Assembly (NCBI RefSeq): GCF_047948215.1
Contig: NC_134456.1
Location: 62,639,529 to 62,703,528, forward strand
DNA length: 64,000 nucleotides
Reading direction: 5' to 3'
Source of the DNA: Lycorma delicatula
Taxonomy: Eukaryota; Arthropoda; Insecta; Hemiptera; Fulgoridae
The translations under genes were made by a program, and so were the position numbers. Each line of letters begins with the position of its first letter. The stretch's first letter is position 1. A model generated the notes under the pieces. The model saw only the letters and a list, made by a program, of their open reading frames with translations. It was not told the DNA's origin and searched no databases. Below are positions 11,999-23,705 of this stretch, piece after piece.

Positions 11999-12141
11999 CC
12001 CACCGGGTTGGTCTAGTGGGAACGCGTCTTACCAAATCAGCTGATTTGGAAGTCGAAAGTTCCAGGGTTCAAGTCCTAGTAAAGCCAGCTATTTTTACAC
12101 GGATTTGAATACTAGATCGTGGATACCGGTGTTCTTTGGTG
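11999..12141 (+). repeat. tRNA-derived SINE, family 1, 3'-truncated copy
   Basis: Starts CCCACCGGGTTGGTCTAGTG directly at the end of the previous copy's target duplication and follows the consensus through the tRNA-like head. It runs to GTTCTTTGGTG, where an inverted copy is inserted. The expected rest of the body is missing after that insertion. Confidence 0.85.
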
Positions 12142-12450
12142 GTTTCTTTCTTTCTCCTGGTAGCCTCCGGTAACTACCGTTTAGATAATACTTCATAGGA
12201 TGAATGAGGATGATACGTGTGAGTCTGAATGAAGTGTAGTCTTGTACATTCTCAGTTCGACCATACCTGAGGTGTGTGGTTAATTTAAAAACCAACCATC
12301 AAAGAACACCGGTATCCACGATCTAGTATTCAAGTCCGTGTAAAAATAGCTGGCTTTACTAGGACTTGAACGCTGGAACTCTCGACTTCCAAATCAGCTG
12401 ATTTGGGAAGACGCGTTCACCACTAGACCAACCCGGTGAGTTCTTTGGTG
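12131..12450 (-). repeat. tRNA-derived SINE, family 1, inverted copy nested in the previous one
   Basis: The body at 12142-12439 is in opposite orientation, starting from the 3' tail (TTTCTTTCTTTCTCC) and ending at the tRNA-like head. The flanking duplication GTTCTTTGGTG occurs at 12131-12141 and 12440-12450. The 11-bp duplication lies inside the SINE consensus of the preceding copy, which proves nesting. Together the two copies form a large imperfect inverted repeat. Confidence 0.85.
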
Positions 12451-14278
12451 ATCGCAACAAATCATGCACGATTGATGAAAAAACCTCGGTGACGACATAT
12501 ATACGAGACATTTCAGTACATCAGCTGTTAAAGTATTGGAAAGCAGATTGAAACGTGTACAGTGTTGTTTGTATTGTAGGAGGTCATTTTTAACACTTTT
12601 ATAAACTATTTTAATAATTGTAATTTCTGTTTCAATAAAATAAAAATACAAATAATAATTAAAAGCGTTTCGTCATTACTCTTCTATAAGTCCAGTGCAC
12701 AGAACCTTTCAATACCGCTGTAGTAAACCTATTCGAAAAGTCAGAAATTGGACGAGGAAAGAATATTATGAGAAAATAGTAGTTAATATTTGGGATACTA
12801 AAAAAAATGTATATTTCTCAAGCTGTAAATTTGTGTTAAAGTAAAAAATAATTAAACAACGGTACATTTTCTAATTTTTTTTAGTATTTTGGCGAAAACT
12901 TTCACCAATGGAATAAGATCACGTCGATTAATTTTTAATTGATAGGGGAATAAAATAAGTGGAATTCTGTTTAGCTGTATTATTAATTGAGTTGTTTAGG
13001 TGGTGATACTCAACTGAAAATATAACAAATTATGTAGTTTAGTATCGTTGAAATGAACAGTTTACAAATGAAGCTGTACTTAAGATACCTCGTAAAGAGT
13101 CACCAATGTAACATAATAATATCCAAACCATAAGCTCTACATTTTGCATTATTTACAATATTGTTCTGGCACATAAAAAATGTCTTAAATAAACATTAAA
13201 TTTCACTGCATAATTAAGAACTGCCTAATGTGAGAATTACATATGAGAAGACGAAATGCAGTTACTAAAATATGAGTTCATAGAGTAATCGTTTTAGTCC
13301 GAATATTGGAAGCGGAAGTACAGTAAATAGTTTACTCAAACTAGTTATTTGTAAGAGTCATCCTTTACAGTAGAACTCCTTTTTCTACTAGAAATAGCAT
13401 TGAATCTATTTCCTACATGTATAAAAAAATGTTATATATAAAAAAACGATGATGTCATTGCATCACCGTGTCCTAAATAAAATAGGGGACACTTCAAAGC
13501 AACTGACTATTAACTAATAACTGACTAATAACTATTTGTATAAATTATTCTACCTTTAAATTATATATGTATTTATTTTATTTTCAGCCTTCTTGTGTTC
13601 AATGTACAAGTTAAAAAAAAAAAAAAAAAAAAAAAATTTTTTCTGTATTTGATACATGTGTTAAAAGTTATTTGTATTCTATTAATTTAATCAATATGCG
13701 TGTGGCACGTAAGGGTAATATCCAGTTTTTTAAAATGATTCTTGTACAGGAAATAATTAGTAATTTTATATTGGGATTCAGTGAACTTGTTTTTGATTTT
13801 TATGTTTATATAACGCTTGTTTGGCCTTCTTGATGATGGTAGAATCGAATGTTGCCAGAAGCTTTTTATTTGACTAGAACCCATTAACGTCCCGTTCCGG
13901 TTTAAGTCAGTCGCGGTGAGGTTAGTTAAGTTATGTGCAAGATTGTAGTTCAAGGATTCACATGACCATTACTTCGATCGGTTTGTTGTTCTAGACCCAG
14001 TCAAGGAAGTGCTCCTGCTAGTCTAGCCATCTGGAGGCTAGGTTAACTGCTTGCATTTCTCAGTCAATATCGTTATTTAATATAAAACGTAAAATTAAAA
14101 TGTTAAAATCTCTTTATTTTATTATTTAAATAATTTTTGTGTTTAATTTTATAAATTAAATTATATTTGATATTGAAAGATATTACTTTTCATTCGTTAT
14201 ATATTATTTTTAAAAGGAATATTTGTAATTATTTTATTACATTTTGAAATATTCTTTTTGCAATATTTCAAATTGCAA
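12451..14278. other. unassigned stretch
   Basis: Contains a run of about 26 A residues (13613-13638) followed by T6, which could be the tail of an unrecognised retroelement. A GC-richer block with an 88-codon minus ORF (13687-13953) has no recognised domain. Confidence 0.3.
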
Positions 14279-14393
14279 TGTTATTTTCTGCCCTTCGATA
14301 AGAGTGATAAAAGTAGTTTTGAGAATGGAGGTATTCCGAAACGTAGCAACTACAAATGTTAAAGTGACAATACTAGGAAGAGCAGAAAATAAC
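14279..14393. other. inverted-repeat-bounded structured segment with CCGAAACG motif
   Basis: Bounded by the 12-bp inverted repeat GTTATTTTCTGC (14280-14291) and GCAGAAAATAAC (14382-14393). Inside are GTAGTT/AACTAC (14313-14318 with 14348-14353), a small GAAT/ATTC stem (14323-14326 with 14333-14336) and CCGAAAC. The TGAG-stem-CGAAAC arrangement resembles hammerhead-type ribozyme cores known from Penelope-like elements, but the CUGAUGA box is incomplete here. Function is unproven. Confidence 0.3.
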
Positions 14394-14887
14394 ACTCAAA
14401 TAGATTAGCTGTCATTTTTGTCTACACGGTAAGCTCCACGTTCGCTAAGGTCCACAAAAAGTCCAGTGTCCACTGTTTTGTTTGTCCATTTTATTTAACT
14501 TCCACTGGTAGTTTTGTTCAACTTTCTTTTAGTCCACACCGATTTAGGTATTTTTTCAGTTTACTGTGAGTTATAATATCAAGGGAGATATTTTTACCAT
14601 TATTGTAAATTAAAACATTGCTTTCTTACGTTGCTAAGAGATATTATTTTATAAAATTTTATAAAATTGTGGCAGAATTGATTTCGGCGATATCATCTTG
14701 GAGTGTTCATCGATTTCATTTTATTTAATTTCTCTAATACTTTATTTTCTAAATATTCCATAGTTGGTTTGCTAAGCAGGCTGAGATTAGGTGACCCCCA
14801 TCGCTAATCCATGGCATTGTTCGTATAATTTATTTTTAATTTTAAAATACATATCATCTATGCAAATATTTATACATTCTTAAAATT

Positions 14888-15170
14888 CTTTCTTTTTTTT
14901 GTATTTTAGTTACTTTTCAATTTCACTCCATTTGCTTTCTATCGCTTCAATTACTATATTCTTCGGAATGCTGATGTATAATGAAATTACATCTAACGAA
15001 ATTAGTTTGTAGTGTGTGGGTATTATTTGTTTATTAATAAATGTATAGAATTCAAGTGAATCTTTGATGTTGTATTTATTTTTTCCGATTATTTGTTGTA
15101 ATATTTTAACCAAAAATTTAGATAGCTTGTACGTCTGGGATACATACACATTAAATAATTTAAAAAAATT
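14888..15170 (-). pseudogene. Penelope-like element reverse transcriptase fragment
   Basis: The minus-strand frame reads YKLSKFLVKILQQIIGKNKY, then NIKDSLEFYTFINKQIIP, then LISLDVISLYISIPKNIVIE. The SLDV.SLY..IP block is the catalytic-aspartate motif A region typical of Penelope-like retroelements. Only about 85 residues of a protein usually several hundred long are present, and no GIY-YIG domain is visible. The neighbouring tandem repeat at 15134-15560 may be part of the same element. Confidence 0.7.
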
Positions 15171-15560
15171 ATATTTCTCTTCCTTTTTTTTACTCGGTAA
15201 ATGAACTAGACAAATATGTGATGGACTCTATTTAAAGGTCGTACTATACGGTAATACGGTACGGTAAATAAACATTACCTGGAGTGGACATAAGTGCGAT
15301 GAACGAAACTGAAATATGGACTAAATAATTAAGGTATATGCCATAATTATTTCTGGGATACATACACAATAAATAAATTTAAAACAAAATTATATTTCTC
15401 CTTCTTTTATTTATCTCGGTAAATGGACTAGACAAATATGCGATGAACTTTATTTAAAGGTCTTCTAGTTGACAATATACGGTAAGTGGACATTATCTGA
15501 AGTGCACATAATTGTGATGAACGAAACTGGAATATGGACTAAATAATTAATGGACATTGG
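15134..15560. repeat. tandem duplication, unit about 218 bp
   Basis: Unit 1 starts TCTGGGATACATACACA at 15134 and unit 2 starts with the same words at 15352. Both then run through TTATATTTCTC, a CTCGGTAAATG block, CTAGACAAATATG, AACGAAACTG and ATATGGACTAAATAATTAA. The units differ by scattered substitutions and small indels, so the duplication is not recent. Unit 1 overlaps the start of the Penelope-like frame. Penelope-like elements often carry tandem terminal repeats, which is why I link them (inference). Confidence 0.75.
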
Positions 15561-16575
15561 ACTTCAGATAGACCTTACATTGTGGACCAAACATCCTAGA
15601 AGCCTTAAATAAATTTTGAAATATGTTTTTTTCATATGTGTAACTACATCTGATAATTTTGGAAAAAATACAGATTTTAGTTTACTCCAGCAAATATATT
15701 ATTATTGAAATTACTTATGTTCGAAAATTTCTTTTTTTTTTGTATTTTACGGGAGGCGTTAGTAACTGTTATATCCAGAGGAGCCGGATATGATTTTCAG
15801 AACATTCCTGCGAGCAATACTCGTAAAAGTAAATGTGCAATATAAATACATCATACATGCTATTACCGTAAGGCCAAAATCTTCTTAAAGGCTACTAAAG
15901 TATATTGTGGCGTTGTGGGGTTAATAATATTACATCATAGATTTTTATGGTAAATTACATTACTCCGCTATATTGTACAACGGCTAAATATTATCCTATA
16001 TTCTAGTTTTCATAAATTTCTTTAGTTTCATTTATAATTAAATTTAATAATCCACTTTCTTGAAAATATAATAATCTCATTAAATATTGAGTTCATTAAA
16101 AAAATTGTACGTGAGAAGAGATATCAATCGCTTTTGAAATCAGCATTTCCATTTCTAAAATGTCAAGCATTCCACGCTTAAACTTACTAAGAAAAATGAA
16201 GAATGAAATGATATGTTATCCTGTTTTTACTGACCTAAACACACAGATCTATACAGTCATTTCGAGTCTCTTCCCCAAACTTCAGGTGATTTTCAACTCT
16301 GCTGATAAAGTAACACCTTCATTCTGTTTAGCGCGGGATTTCAGTGTATAGATGATATCATTACTTCCACGGTTAGCTGTTTTGATCAGTGCCTTTTGTA
16401 CCCCATTTGCGTTAAGTGCGTCATAACATTAAAAAAAAACGGATAGTTAGTTTGAAGCAATAAATTATTTTACTCTTTCTTCTTTAATTGGGAAACAACG
16501 CAATACATACATCGCCTCTATATTAATATGTTTCGTAAGTTAAATTTTTTGTTTACCAATTTTTCTGCATCATTA
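15561..16575. other. unassigned AT-rich stretch
   Basis: No gene recognised. The 63-codon ORF at 16160-16351 has no family features. Confidence 0.3.
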
Positions 16576-17846
16576 TAGGGTCCGGCATATAAATCTGACG
16601 ATTTTGTAATAATTGTTATGTTGGCACCACTGTCAATGAGAAGGCGGGAGTGTTGTACATCGACAGGTCTATTCATGTTATTTCAGGCCAGTATGTCGTG
16701 GTCGGGTGAACAACGAGCGTTTGTTTGAGCCTATTTTAAAAATAATGACTCTGTTATTGTAACACATTTCAATTTAAATCGACATGCGTCTGTTCCTAGT
16801 AGGAATACGACATCGTTGTAGGTGAAGAATTTTAGGAACACATCGTCTGCTTTAAAAATGAAACTAACAGGACGAAAACGGACTGTGAGACGCCTGTAAA
16901 CATTAACGCTGTAAGGTTAGCTGTTGCGTGGTCTCCACGACGTTCAGCCATTTCTGATCGAAGTGTACGACGAATTATCATGCCGACCTGAAAGTCCATC
17001 CGTATAAGATAATGTTAGTGCAGCAGCTTAATGCAATTGATTAGGCGCCTCGCAAAGCTGCTTACGAGGTCATCCTCGAAAATGTCCACCAAGATGTCAT
17101 TATTCTTTTAAGTGACTAGGCACATTTTCATCTGTCAGGATTTGTGAAAAAACAAAATTACCGTTATTGGGCTTCGCATAATCCACGGAAAATTCTTTAA
17201 AAACCACTTCACAGTCAATATGTTAGTGTGGTGTGCGGTTTCAAAGTTCGGCATAATTGGCCCGTATTTTTTTGAGGAGTTAAATCGCAGAGTAACAGTA
17301 ACATCTCATCGATACTTAAACGTGTTGAATTAATTTCTGCGACCGAAAGTGAAATGACTTTCAAGGACATGAAATTTGGTTTCAACAGGATGGTGCCACA
17401 GGCCATACGGCGAGAATCGCAATGGATGTTCTGCGAGAACCTTTCCTCTGCGAGAAACCTTTCCTGGAGGATTGATTTTCCGATTTGGCGACATTCCTTG
17501 GCCAGCGCGTTCACCTGATCTGGCTGTTTGTGATTTTTTTCTGTGAGGGTGTCTCAAACATAAAGTCTTCAGTAGTCGAACACATTCAATTGCAGAACTC
17601 AAGGAGGACATTCAACGAGAAATTGAAGCAGTTCCACAAGTGATGATTGAGCGAGCAATGTAAAATTTTAGAATGAGGTTAATTGAATGTGGGAGGAGTA
17701 ATGGAAAACATTTGGACGACATAATATTCAAATTAAAAAAATATATATGTAAGTAATTTAATTTGATATGTTAAATGTTTTAATAGTACGAAACACAGTT
17801 TAATTATTATCCCTCAAAAATCGTCAGGTTTATATGCCGGACCCTA
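16576..17846 (+). mobile_element. mariner/Tc1-superfamily element with both TIRs (1267 bp)
   Basis: Imperfect TIRs of about 28 bp start GGGTCCGGCATATAAA at 16578 and end at 17844. They are flanked by TA duplications (16576-16577 and 17845-17846). The length is typical of an autonomous mariner-type copy. The left and right TIRs differ at only a position or two. Confidence 0.92.
16693..17756 (+). pseudogene. decayed DD41D-type mariner transposase
   Basis: From ATG 16693 the product begins MSWSGEQRAFV and hits TGA at codon 12. Further on come an HTH-region remnant, SD-stop-AHFHLSGFVKKQN (the codon after the first catalytic Asp is TAG), WFQQDGATGHTARIAMDVLR and IPWPARSPDLAVCDFFL. It ends GKHLDDIIFKLKK near 17750. 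A duplication CTGCGAGAACCTTTCCT / CTGCGAGAAACCTTTCCT (about 17432-17470) shifts the frame. Ignoring that duplication, 41 residues separate the second and third catalytic Asp, the spacing of DD41D elements. The gene cannot make active transposase. Confidence 0.85.
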
Positions 17847-18123
17847 TACAATAATATGAAATTATAAAAAATTAATTTGATATTTAGAACCAGTTTTATG
17901 CTTGTCTTAATGTTGTTATCCAACGAAATTTTATTGGAGTAATCAACATTTGTTACATAGTATGAACAATTGTAATAATGTGTTATGCTGGTTTGGATAA
18001 AAGCAAAATTTCATCTGAATAGCTCTATAAGTTTCCCGATAAAGCTGTTGTCCCAGATGGAAAATAAACTATTTGTATGCGAGATGAGACTTCAACGTTA
18101 ATTCATTGCTAACAAAACAAGAG
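17847..18123. other. unassigned AT-rich stretch
   Basis: No feature recognised. Confidence 0.3.
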
Positions 18124-18151
18124 CTTGTAATGAAGTATACTTCATTACAAG
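18124..18151. repeat. perfect 28-bp palindrome
   Basis: CTTGTAATGAAGTA is followed immediately by its reverse complement with no loop. Confidence 0.9.
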
Positions 18152-19004
18152 TTGAAGCGTATGAGGGGTGTTTCCCCTTTTAAAAACTTATGTTACTACT
18201 AGATAATTTGTTCATACATTTTAACCCCGATGCTAGTATGAATATGAAGCAGCAAATAAATTTTAAAACATTAATTATTAGAGCCGAAAATGTAAAAAAA
18301 AGAAAAGATTTTTTATTGATTAACTTTTCTTATCTTTTATTCCTATCGTACTCGTTTGAACATAACAAATACACCGCCGCATTATCAGCTTTACGAGGAA
18401 ACAGCAGACACTTTCAAAGTGTAAGACCGATTATGTAGAAATCGGAAAGGTTTTACGCTTTAATCGAACAGTTTTTTTTTTAAATTCTGACAAAAAATTT
18501 AATGTAACTTCATAATGGGAAGTAAACGTCTATTTGTTATCTACAAATTTAATGTTTGCTTTTTAGTCTCTTTCAACAAATATGAAAGTTTTTTTCTTAA
18601 TTTAAATATTAGAGTGGTTTTTAACAACAATGTTTTTTAATAGTATTTTTTTCTGTGCCTCCTCCCCATGCAGATTTAATTATATTAAATTTTTGTAGGT
18701 TAAGCGGTTTGACCTCAATCTTTGCCGAACGAATAGACAGATATATGACTATCTAGGTTCGTAATAAATTTGAAACTAGTGTATTACTAGTGATGAATTG
18801 CAATATTTATTTTCTTCAGAAATCGAAAATCTTTATGGCGAATCGCTGGTAGATATGTCTGAATAACACTTAGCATAACACTTTATTAAAAGAAATTGAA
18901 ATATTATGTTAATTTTTTTAAATAATTAATTTGCCGTATGAGCTGGAAGCTTGTGGTTGGAAGAAAGAATGGAAATTTCATAACGAGGTAAAAATGCTAA
19001 AATT
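18152..19004. other. unassigned AT-rich stretch
   Basis: The 82-codon ORF at 18190-18438 has no recognisable domain. Nothing else seen. Confidence 0.3.
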
Positions 19005-19074
19005 GAACAGAATCAAACATTGAACCTTTAGGATAAAAGAATGAGACGCTACCGCTGTGCCACGGAGTTCGGCA
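19005..19074 (-). repeat. tRNA-derived SINE, family 2 fragment (copy 3)
   Basis: The minus strand reads AACTCCGTGGCACAGCGGTA, then GCGTCTCATTCTTTTATCC, then a decayed B box (GGTTCAATGTTTGATTC). It matches the head of the copies at 1 and 62713, but the 3' part is not recognisable. Confidence 0.55.
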
Positions 19075-19524
19075 GTTTAGTTTAAATGTAAATAACACAT
19101 TTTTATATAAATGATATTATATATGATACTTATCAGTTTCTGTTCTACGTAATCTTTCCTATTAATGTTCTAATAAAAAAATAAATTATTAATTTTCTTG
19201 TATCAGGTATTTTCTGTATTTTTTTTAGAATAAAATATCTGTTTTTTTGTTTCAAGTGTATTTTTACTTGACTTTAGTGTATTTACATAACATGACGAAA
19301 GGTGATTAAGAGAAAATTCTTGAGTTCTTGAGCAGCTGTTTTTCTCTGTGTCTTCCTGTAAAGCATTTTTCATCAAAAGAAGTATCGCAAGAGATCAAGA
19401 AGCGGAATCTAAAAAAACGGCTCCTGGTGTTTTGATTTAGTAACAAAATGCTAATTATGTTACCATTAATTCGGTCTTGTACATAACGCACCTTTTTAAT
19501 GGCATCATAATTCATAGATAGTAG
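19075..19524. other. unassigned AT-rich stretch
   Basis: No feature recognised. Confidence 0.3.
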
Positions 19525-20705
19525 TGATCCCGAAATCAGATAAACTAGTGCACGACGTATCTTCGTACAGACAAATAGACCTATTGCCTATTCTCTCTAA
19601 GATCTTTGAATAACTCTTTCATCGAAGACTAGCCTGTTTTAGAACGAGAATATGTTATTCCTGACCATCAGTTTGACTCCCCAAGTGGTCATTCTGCTAT
19701 TGAATAAACACGTACGATTTTAATGTCAACAGGTTTTGTTTGGAACGGAAGGAATGTTGTTCGACAGCCTTCTTGGATGTCCAGCAAGCCATCGACAACG
19801 CCTGGTTGCCTGGCCTACTTTATAAACTGAAACTGAGCTTGCCTTAACCGTTTTACTTGATCTGCGTAGCTACCTTGATGGTAGTTTTTCCCAGGTTAGT
19901 ATAATCAGGAGGTGTCTCGAGTTTTTGACACTCAGAAAGGCTCAGTTTTGGGACCGATTTTGTACTCCATTTTCACTGTAGACCTTCCAACTCCAAATCA
20001 TGTCATTGTTGCTTGATGACATGACGCAAACTTCGGGTAAATTGCAGTCTGCGTTAAATATAATCAACGATTGGCTGACTAAATGAAAAATAAAAGTTAT
20101 TCCGACGAAATCAAGTCATTCGACGTTTACAGTGAGAAAAGTGGACTGCCCACGGGTCCGCCTAAATGGCCTTCTCATCCCGCACGCTTACCACGTTCTG
20201 TATCTAGGTCTACGTCTGGATGGTCGTCACTGGTTATTAGGCAGAAGATCACAGTCATTTTCTAACAAACAGTTGCTGTAGAAAGTACTTCTGAAGCCGG
20301 TGTGGACCTTTGGTATCCAACTTTGGTGAACGACATGTAACATTGGTATTATCCAGCGGTTCCTGAATAAATTAATCAGGAGCATAACGCAGGCACCGTG
20401 TTTTGTAAGGTTCCATGACTATTTGGGATTAGCATACGTTATTGAGATGAATCGTTCAACGATTCAGTTAGAAATACATATATATTTTAAGGCTAAACAA
20501 CCGTGAAAACTATCTGGCTGTGAACCTAGTGGACAATAGTGAATATATTAGACGGCTGAATCGACTCCATCTTAGACCTGGATAATTGTAATGGAATTTC
20601 TTCCCTCAAATGTTAATGGAAACTCCTTTTCATATCATTGTTTTTGTAATCCAATTCACTTTTTATGTTCTATGTTATTTGTGGAACTGATTGTAAATAA
20701 ACATT
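19525..20705 (+). pseudogene. jockey-like non-LTR retrotransposon, 3' half of RT and tail
   Basis: Frames on the plus strand give YRQIDLLPILSKIFE (about 19566-19610), FLDVQQAIDNAWLPGLLYKL (about 19770-19830, the motif A region) and a remnant of the FADD box (LLDDMTQTSGKLQSALNIIN, near 20010). They continue with INDWLTK and LKPVWTFGIQLW (about 20291-20326), then a short 3' UTR ending near TGTAAATAAACATTGTGG. These match the reverse transcriptase and C-terminal segment of the jockey clade. Many stops and frameshifts mark it as dead. The 5' part (ORF1 and endonuclease) is absent. Orientation is plus, and no target duplication was identified. Confidence 0.8.
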
Positions 20706-21507
20706 GTGGAATAAAATTTCCTTGACTTAACTCGTGAAAAGTGTTTGATTATAATGATAAAATTATTTAAACGTTTAATTTTTTGTGATGTTTTTTTATT
20801 AAATTTTTATTTATTTTTATTTTTTAAATAACTTTCTTTTTACAATCTTGACGAATATTTTATTTTGTACAGGAAACAATCTTCTTTGTCATTTTATTTA
20901 TTAAAGCACTCAAAAAACACATAACAAGTTATTTATTATACAAATACCGATTCTCCATTTTATTATTGTTTTGTTATTATCCTTAAATAATATAGAAACT
21001 TATAAAAAAAATCTTTTAGTTAAAATTTCGTTCTTTATTACAATTACGTGCTGGGTCATGTCAATAGTGAAAACATGTTATGTTGCAACTCAGGTTTTTA
21101 ACATGGTAATATAAGTGACCACTTTTCGTTATTATTTCTTTTAACAGGTTTTCATTTATTTTAAAATTACTAATATTACGGTATTAGTTTTAAACACATT
21201 ATTTTACATTACACTATAACAATCATAGCTTTATTGTGTGTGATTGCCAAATTAAGACAAACGGAAAGAAGACTTATTAATTTCCACAACTGATCGTTTG
21301 AGTGTTGTAACAGAACTTTATTATTCTGCCTAAAATATTCATGTAAATGTTAAATGTTTGTGTTAATGCTAAAACAGCAGAGATATCAAATATTCCTTAA
21401 TATTTTAAAACGGTTCCTTAATATTTTACGGCATGCAGTAGACAAATAAAATGGTCCTTAAATGTAGGAAGAAATAGTCATAATTATAATTTATTTTATA
21501 GTGAATA
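20706..21507. other. unassigned AT-rich stretch
   Basis: No feature recognised. Confidence 0.3.
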
Positions 21508-22814
21508 TACGAGGGTTATTTTTTTTCAAGGACTGATCGGTCACAAAATTAAAACCACAGTGAAAATAAAACTTTTTTATTTGTAACAAGTACTTACATA
21601 GTTACGCTATTTCTCTACATAGTCGCCACTCCGATTTAGACGTTTGTCGTAGCGTGGTACCAACTTTCCAATATCCTCGTCATAGAACGGAGCCATGTAT
21701 TTGCGCTGGTCTGCAGCTCGATGTCTGTGCCAAAATGTTGTCCTCCTAGCCAGCGTTTCATGTGAGCAAAGAGATGAAAATCGGATGGAGCTAAGTCCAG
21801 GCTGTACGGTGGGTGATCAAACACTTCCCAACGAAAACGCTGGAGGAGCTTCTTTGATACAGTTGCAGTGTGCGGCCGAGCATTGTCATGGAGAAAGACA
21901 ATGCCTGAGGACAACATTCGTCTACGCTTATTCTGAATTGCCCTTCGTAACGTTGAAGAGTCACGCAGTATGAGGCTGCAGTGATGGTCGTGCCACGTTC
22001 CATGAATTCCATCAAGAGAACTCATTCCGGTCCCAGAACACAGTAGCCATCCACTTTCTGCTGGAGAAGGTTCGCTTGAACTTCTTTGGTTTAATGGGAG
22101 AATGAGAATGAGAATGCATCAGCTGTTTGGATTGTTCTTTTGTTTCTTCAGTTTCGAAATGGACCCATGTCTCGTCCCCTGTGACAATTTTGTTCAAAAA
22201 TCTCCTTCATTGTGGTAGCGCTGGAGAAACTTTAGGGAAGCGTCCATTCTCATTGGTTTGTGATGGTCGGACAGCATCTTGGGAACCCATCTCGCATACA
22301 GTTTGCGGTACTAAAGTCTCTCACTCACAATAGTGTAGAGAGCTGACCTTGAAATTTCAGGAAACGAATCACTCGATACAGAAGAAATTGTGAACCGACG
22401 ATTTTCTCGAATTGCCTCATCTACTCGCTCAACGAGATCATCGGTTGACACTCGCTTCCTTCCCTGACCCTTGCATCATGAACATCTGTACGTCCTGCTT
22501 TAAAGTTCCTGCACCGCTGTCACTCACTGAAGTTTCACCGTACATATTACTTATTCGTCGATGAATTTCAGCTGCATTACACCCCTCAGCCTGAAGAAAT
22601 CGAATTGCCGCACGCACTTCACACTTGGCGGGAGATGCTATTGTTGTAGACATGTTTACGTGCTAGTTGCGTGTTCAGATTTAAACGAAGTGACGCGACG
22701 TGATTGAAGGCCATACTAGAGACGCTGCGCAACACATATGCGTAAAGGTTCATCTGATTTTTGCCGGGTTTTTGTTTCGCGACCGATCGGACCTTGAAAA
22801 AAATAATCCTCGTA
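21508..22814 (-). mobile_element. mariner element (DD34D type) with both TIRs, 1303 bp
   Basis: TIRs of about 32 bp: the left starts CGAGGGTTATTTTTTTTCAA at 21510 and the right ends at 22812 (inverted, CGAGGATTATTTTTTTCAAG). TA lies on both sides (21508-21509 and 22813-22814). Length and ends are those of a complete mariner copy. Confidence 0.93.
21607..22653 (-). pseudogene. mariner transposase, frameshifted
   Basis: On the minus strand the product starts MSTTIASPAKCEVRAAIRFL, with the HTH segment QAEGCNAAEIHRRISNMYGE, then VTGDETWVHFETEETKEQSK (first Asp), LHDNARPHTATVSKKLLQRF (second Asp) and YSLDLAPSDFHLFAHMKRW (third Asp). It ends GDYVEK at 21607. Thirty-four residues separate the second and third Asp, the classical mariner DD34D spacing. 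The span of 1047 bp matches the usual length of about 345-350 residues. At least three frame breaks split it, and the usual YSPDL is YSLDL here. All three catalytic Asp are visible but not in one frame. Confidence 0.92.
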
Positions 22815-23705
22815 TATGCAGAAGGCTGGACTTCAATTTGAACGGAATTGGCGAAACAATTAACCTTATGAATTTTTTTCTCCATATATGTATTTAGGTA
22901 ATGTCTTTTGGGCAGGTTTTAATTACTACTAATATTTGATTGTCTATATATAAACATATTTTCAGAGGTTTCATTTTTTAATTTTTTGAAATTCTCTCAC
23001 TTCATATGTATTTTAACAAAGTATTTCTGGATAAAAATGAATTACATTTCATACATTTTTTTCAATTTCAAAATATAAAAGAAAATATTAATTTTTCAAC
23101 ATTTTCTTATTGCTTAATTTATGTAACATTGACCAAAAAAACTTTACGTCATTAATTTATAATTAATACAGTATTTGATTTCTTAATAAAAAAAAATTAA
23201 TATCAAAAATGTAATTTTTGATAAATGAATATAAATTAACAAATATTCAATAATTTAAAGAGAAAACTGTATTTATTTAACATTTTGATATATTTACCAA
23301 CCTTATGTGATATAAACTAACTAGTAGAGACCGTTCGCTAATGTATCTTATTGCAACTGATATTACGTCATAAATTATTATTAGCTAGTGTTAAACTAAT
23401 CTTAATTTTAAATAACTTAAAGTTTTTAAAACTATTCCTGGAATTAATTTCATTTCTAAAAGGTATAGAATTTTTTGAAATGTTTTCAACGTGTTATATT
23501 TCCTATACATATTTTCGATGAATTTATTTTTTGGTAATTTAAAAGATATAGTTAATAAAATTTTTTGTAGAAAATATTTAACAATCAAGAAAAAAATTTG
23601 GAGGGTTACGAAAGGAAGGTTGTCATCATTTTTGAGTTTTGTTTTTTTTTATTTTTATAAAACCAACAGCTATATGTTTTTAATCAGGTACTTATTATCC
23701 TAATG
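22815..23705. other. unassigned AT-rich stretch
   Basis: Low-complexity AT-rich DNA. ORFs at 23391-23703 are K/L/F/I-rich and look like chance. Confidence 0.3.

Noticed and set aside
11552..12651. Short ORFs in the cluster near 11.5-12.7 kb
   Set aside because: They are translations across SINE copies in both orientations, with no independent coding signal.
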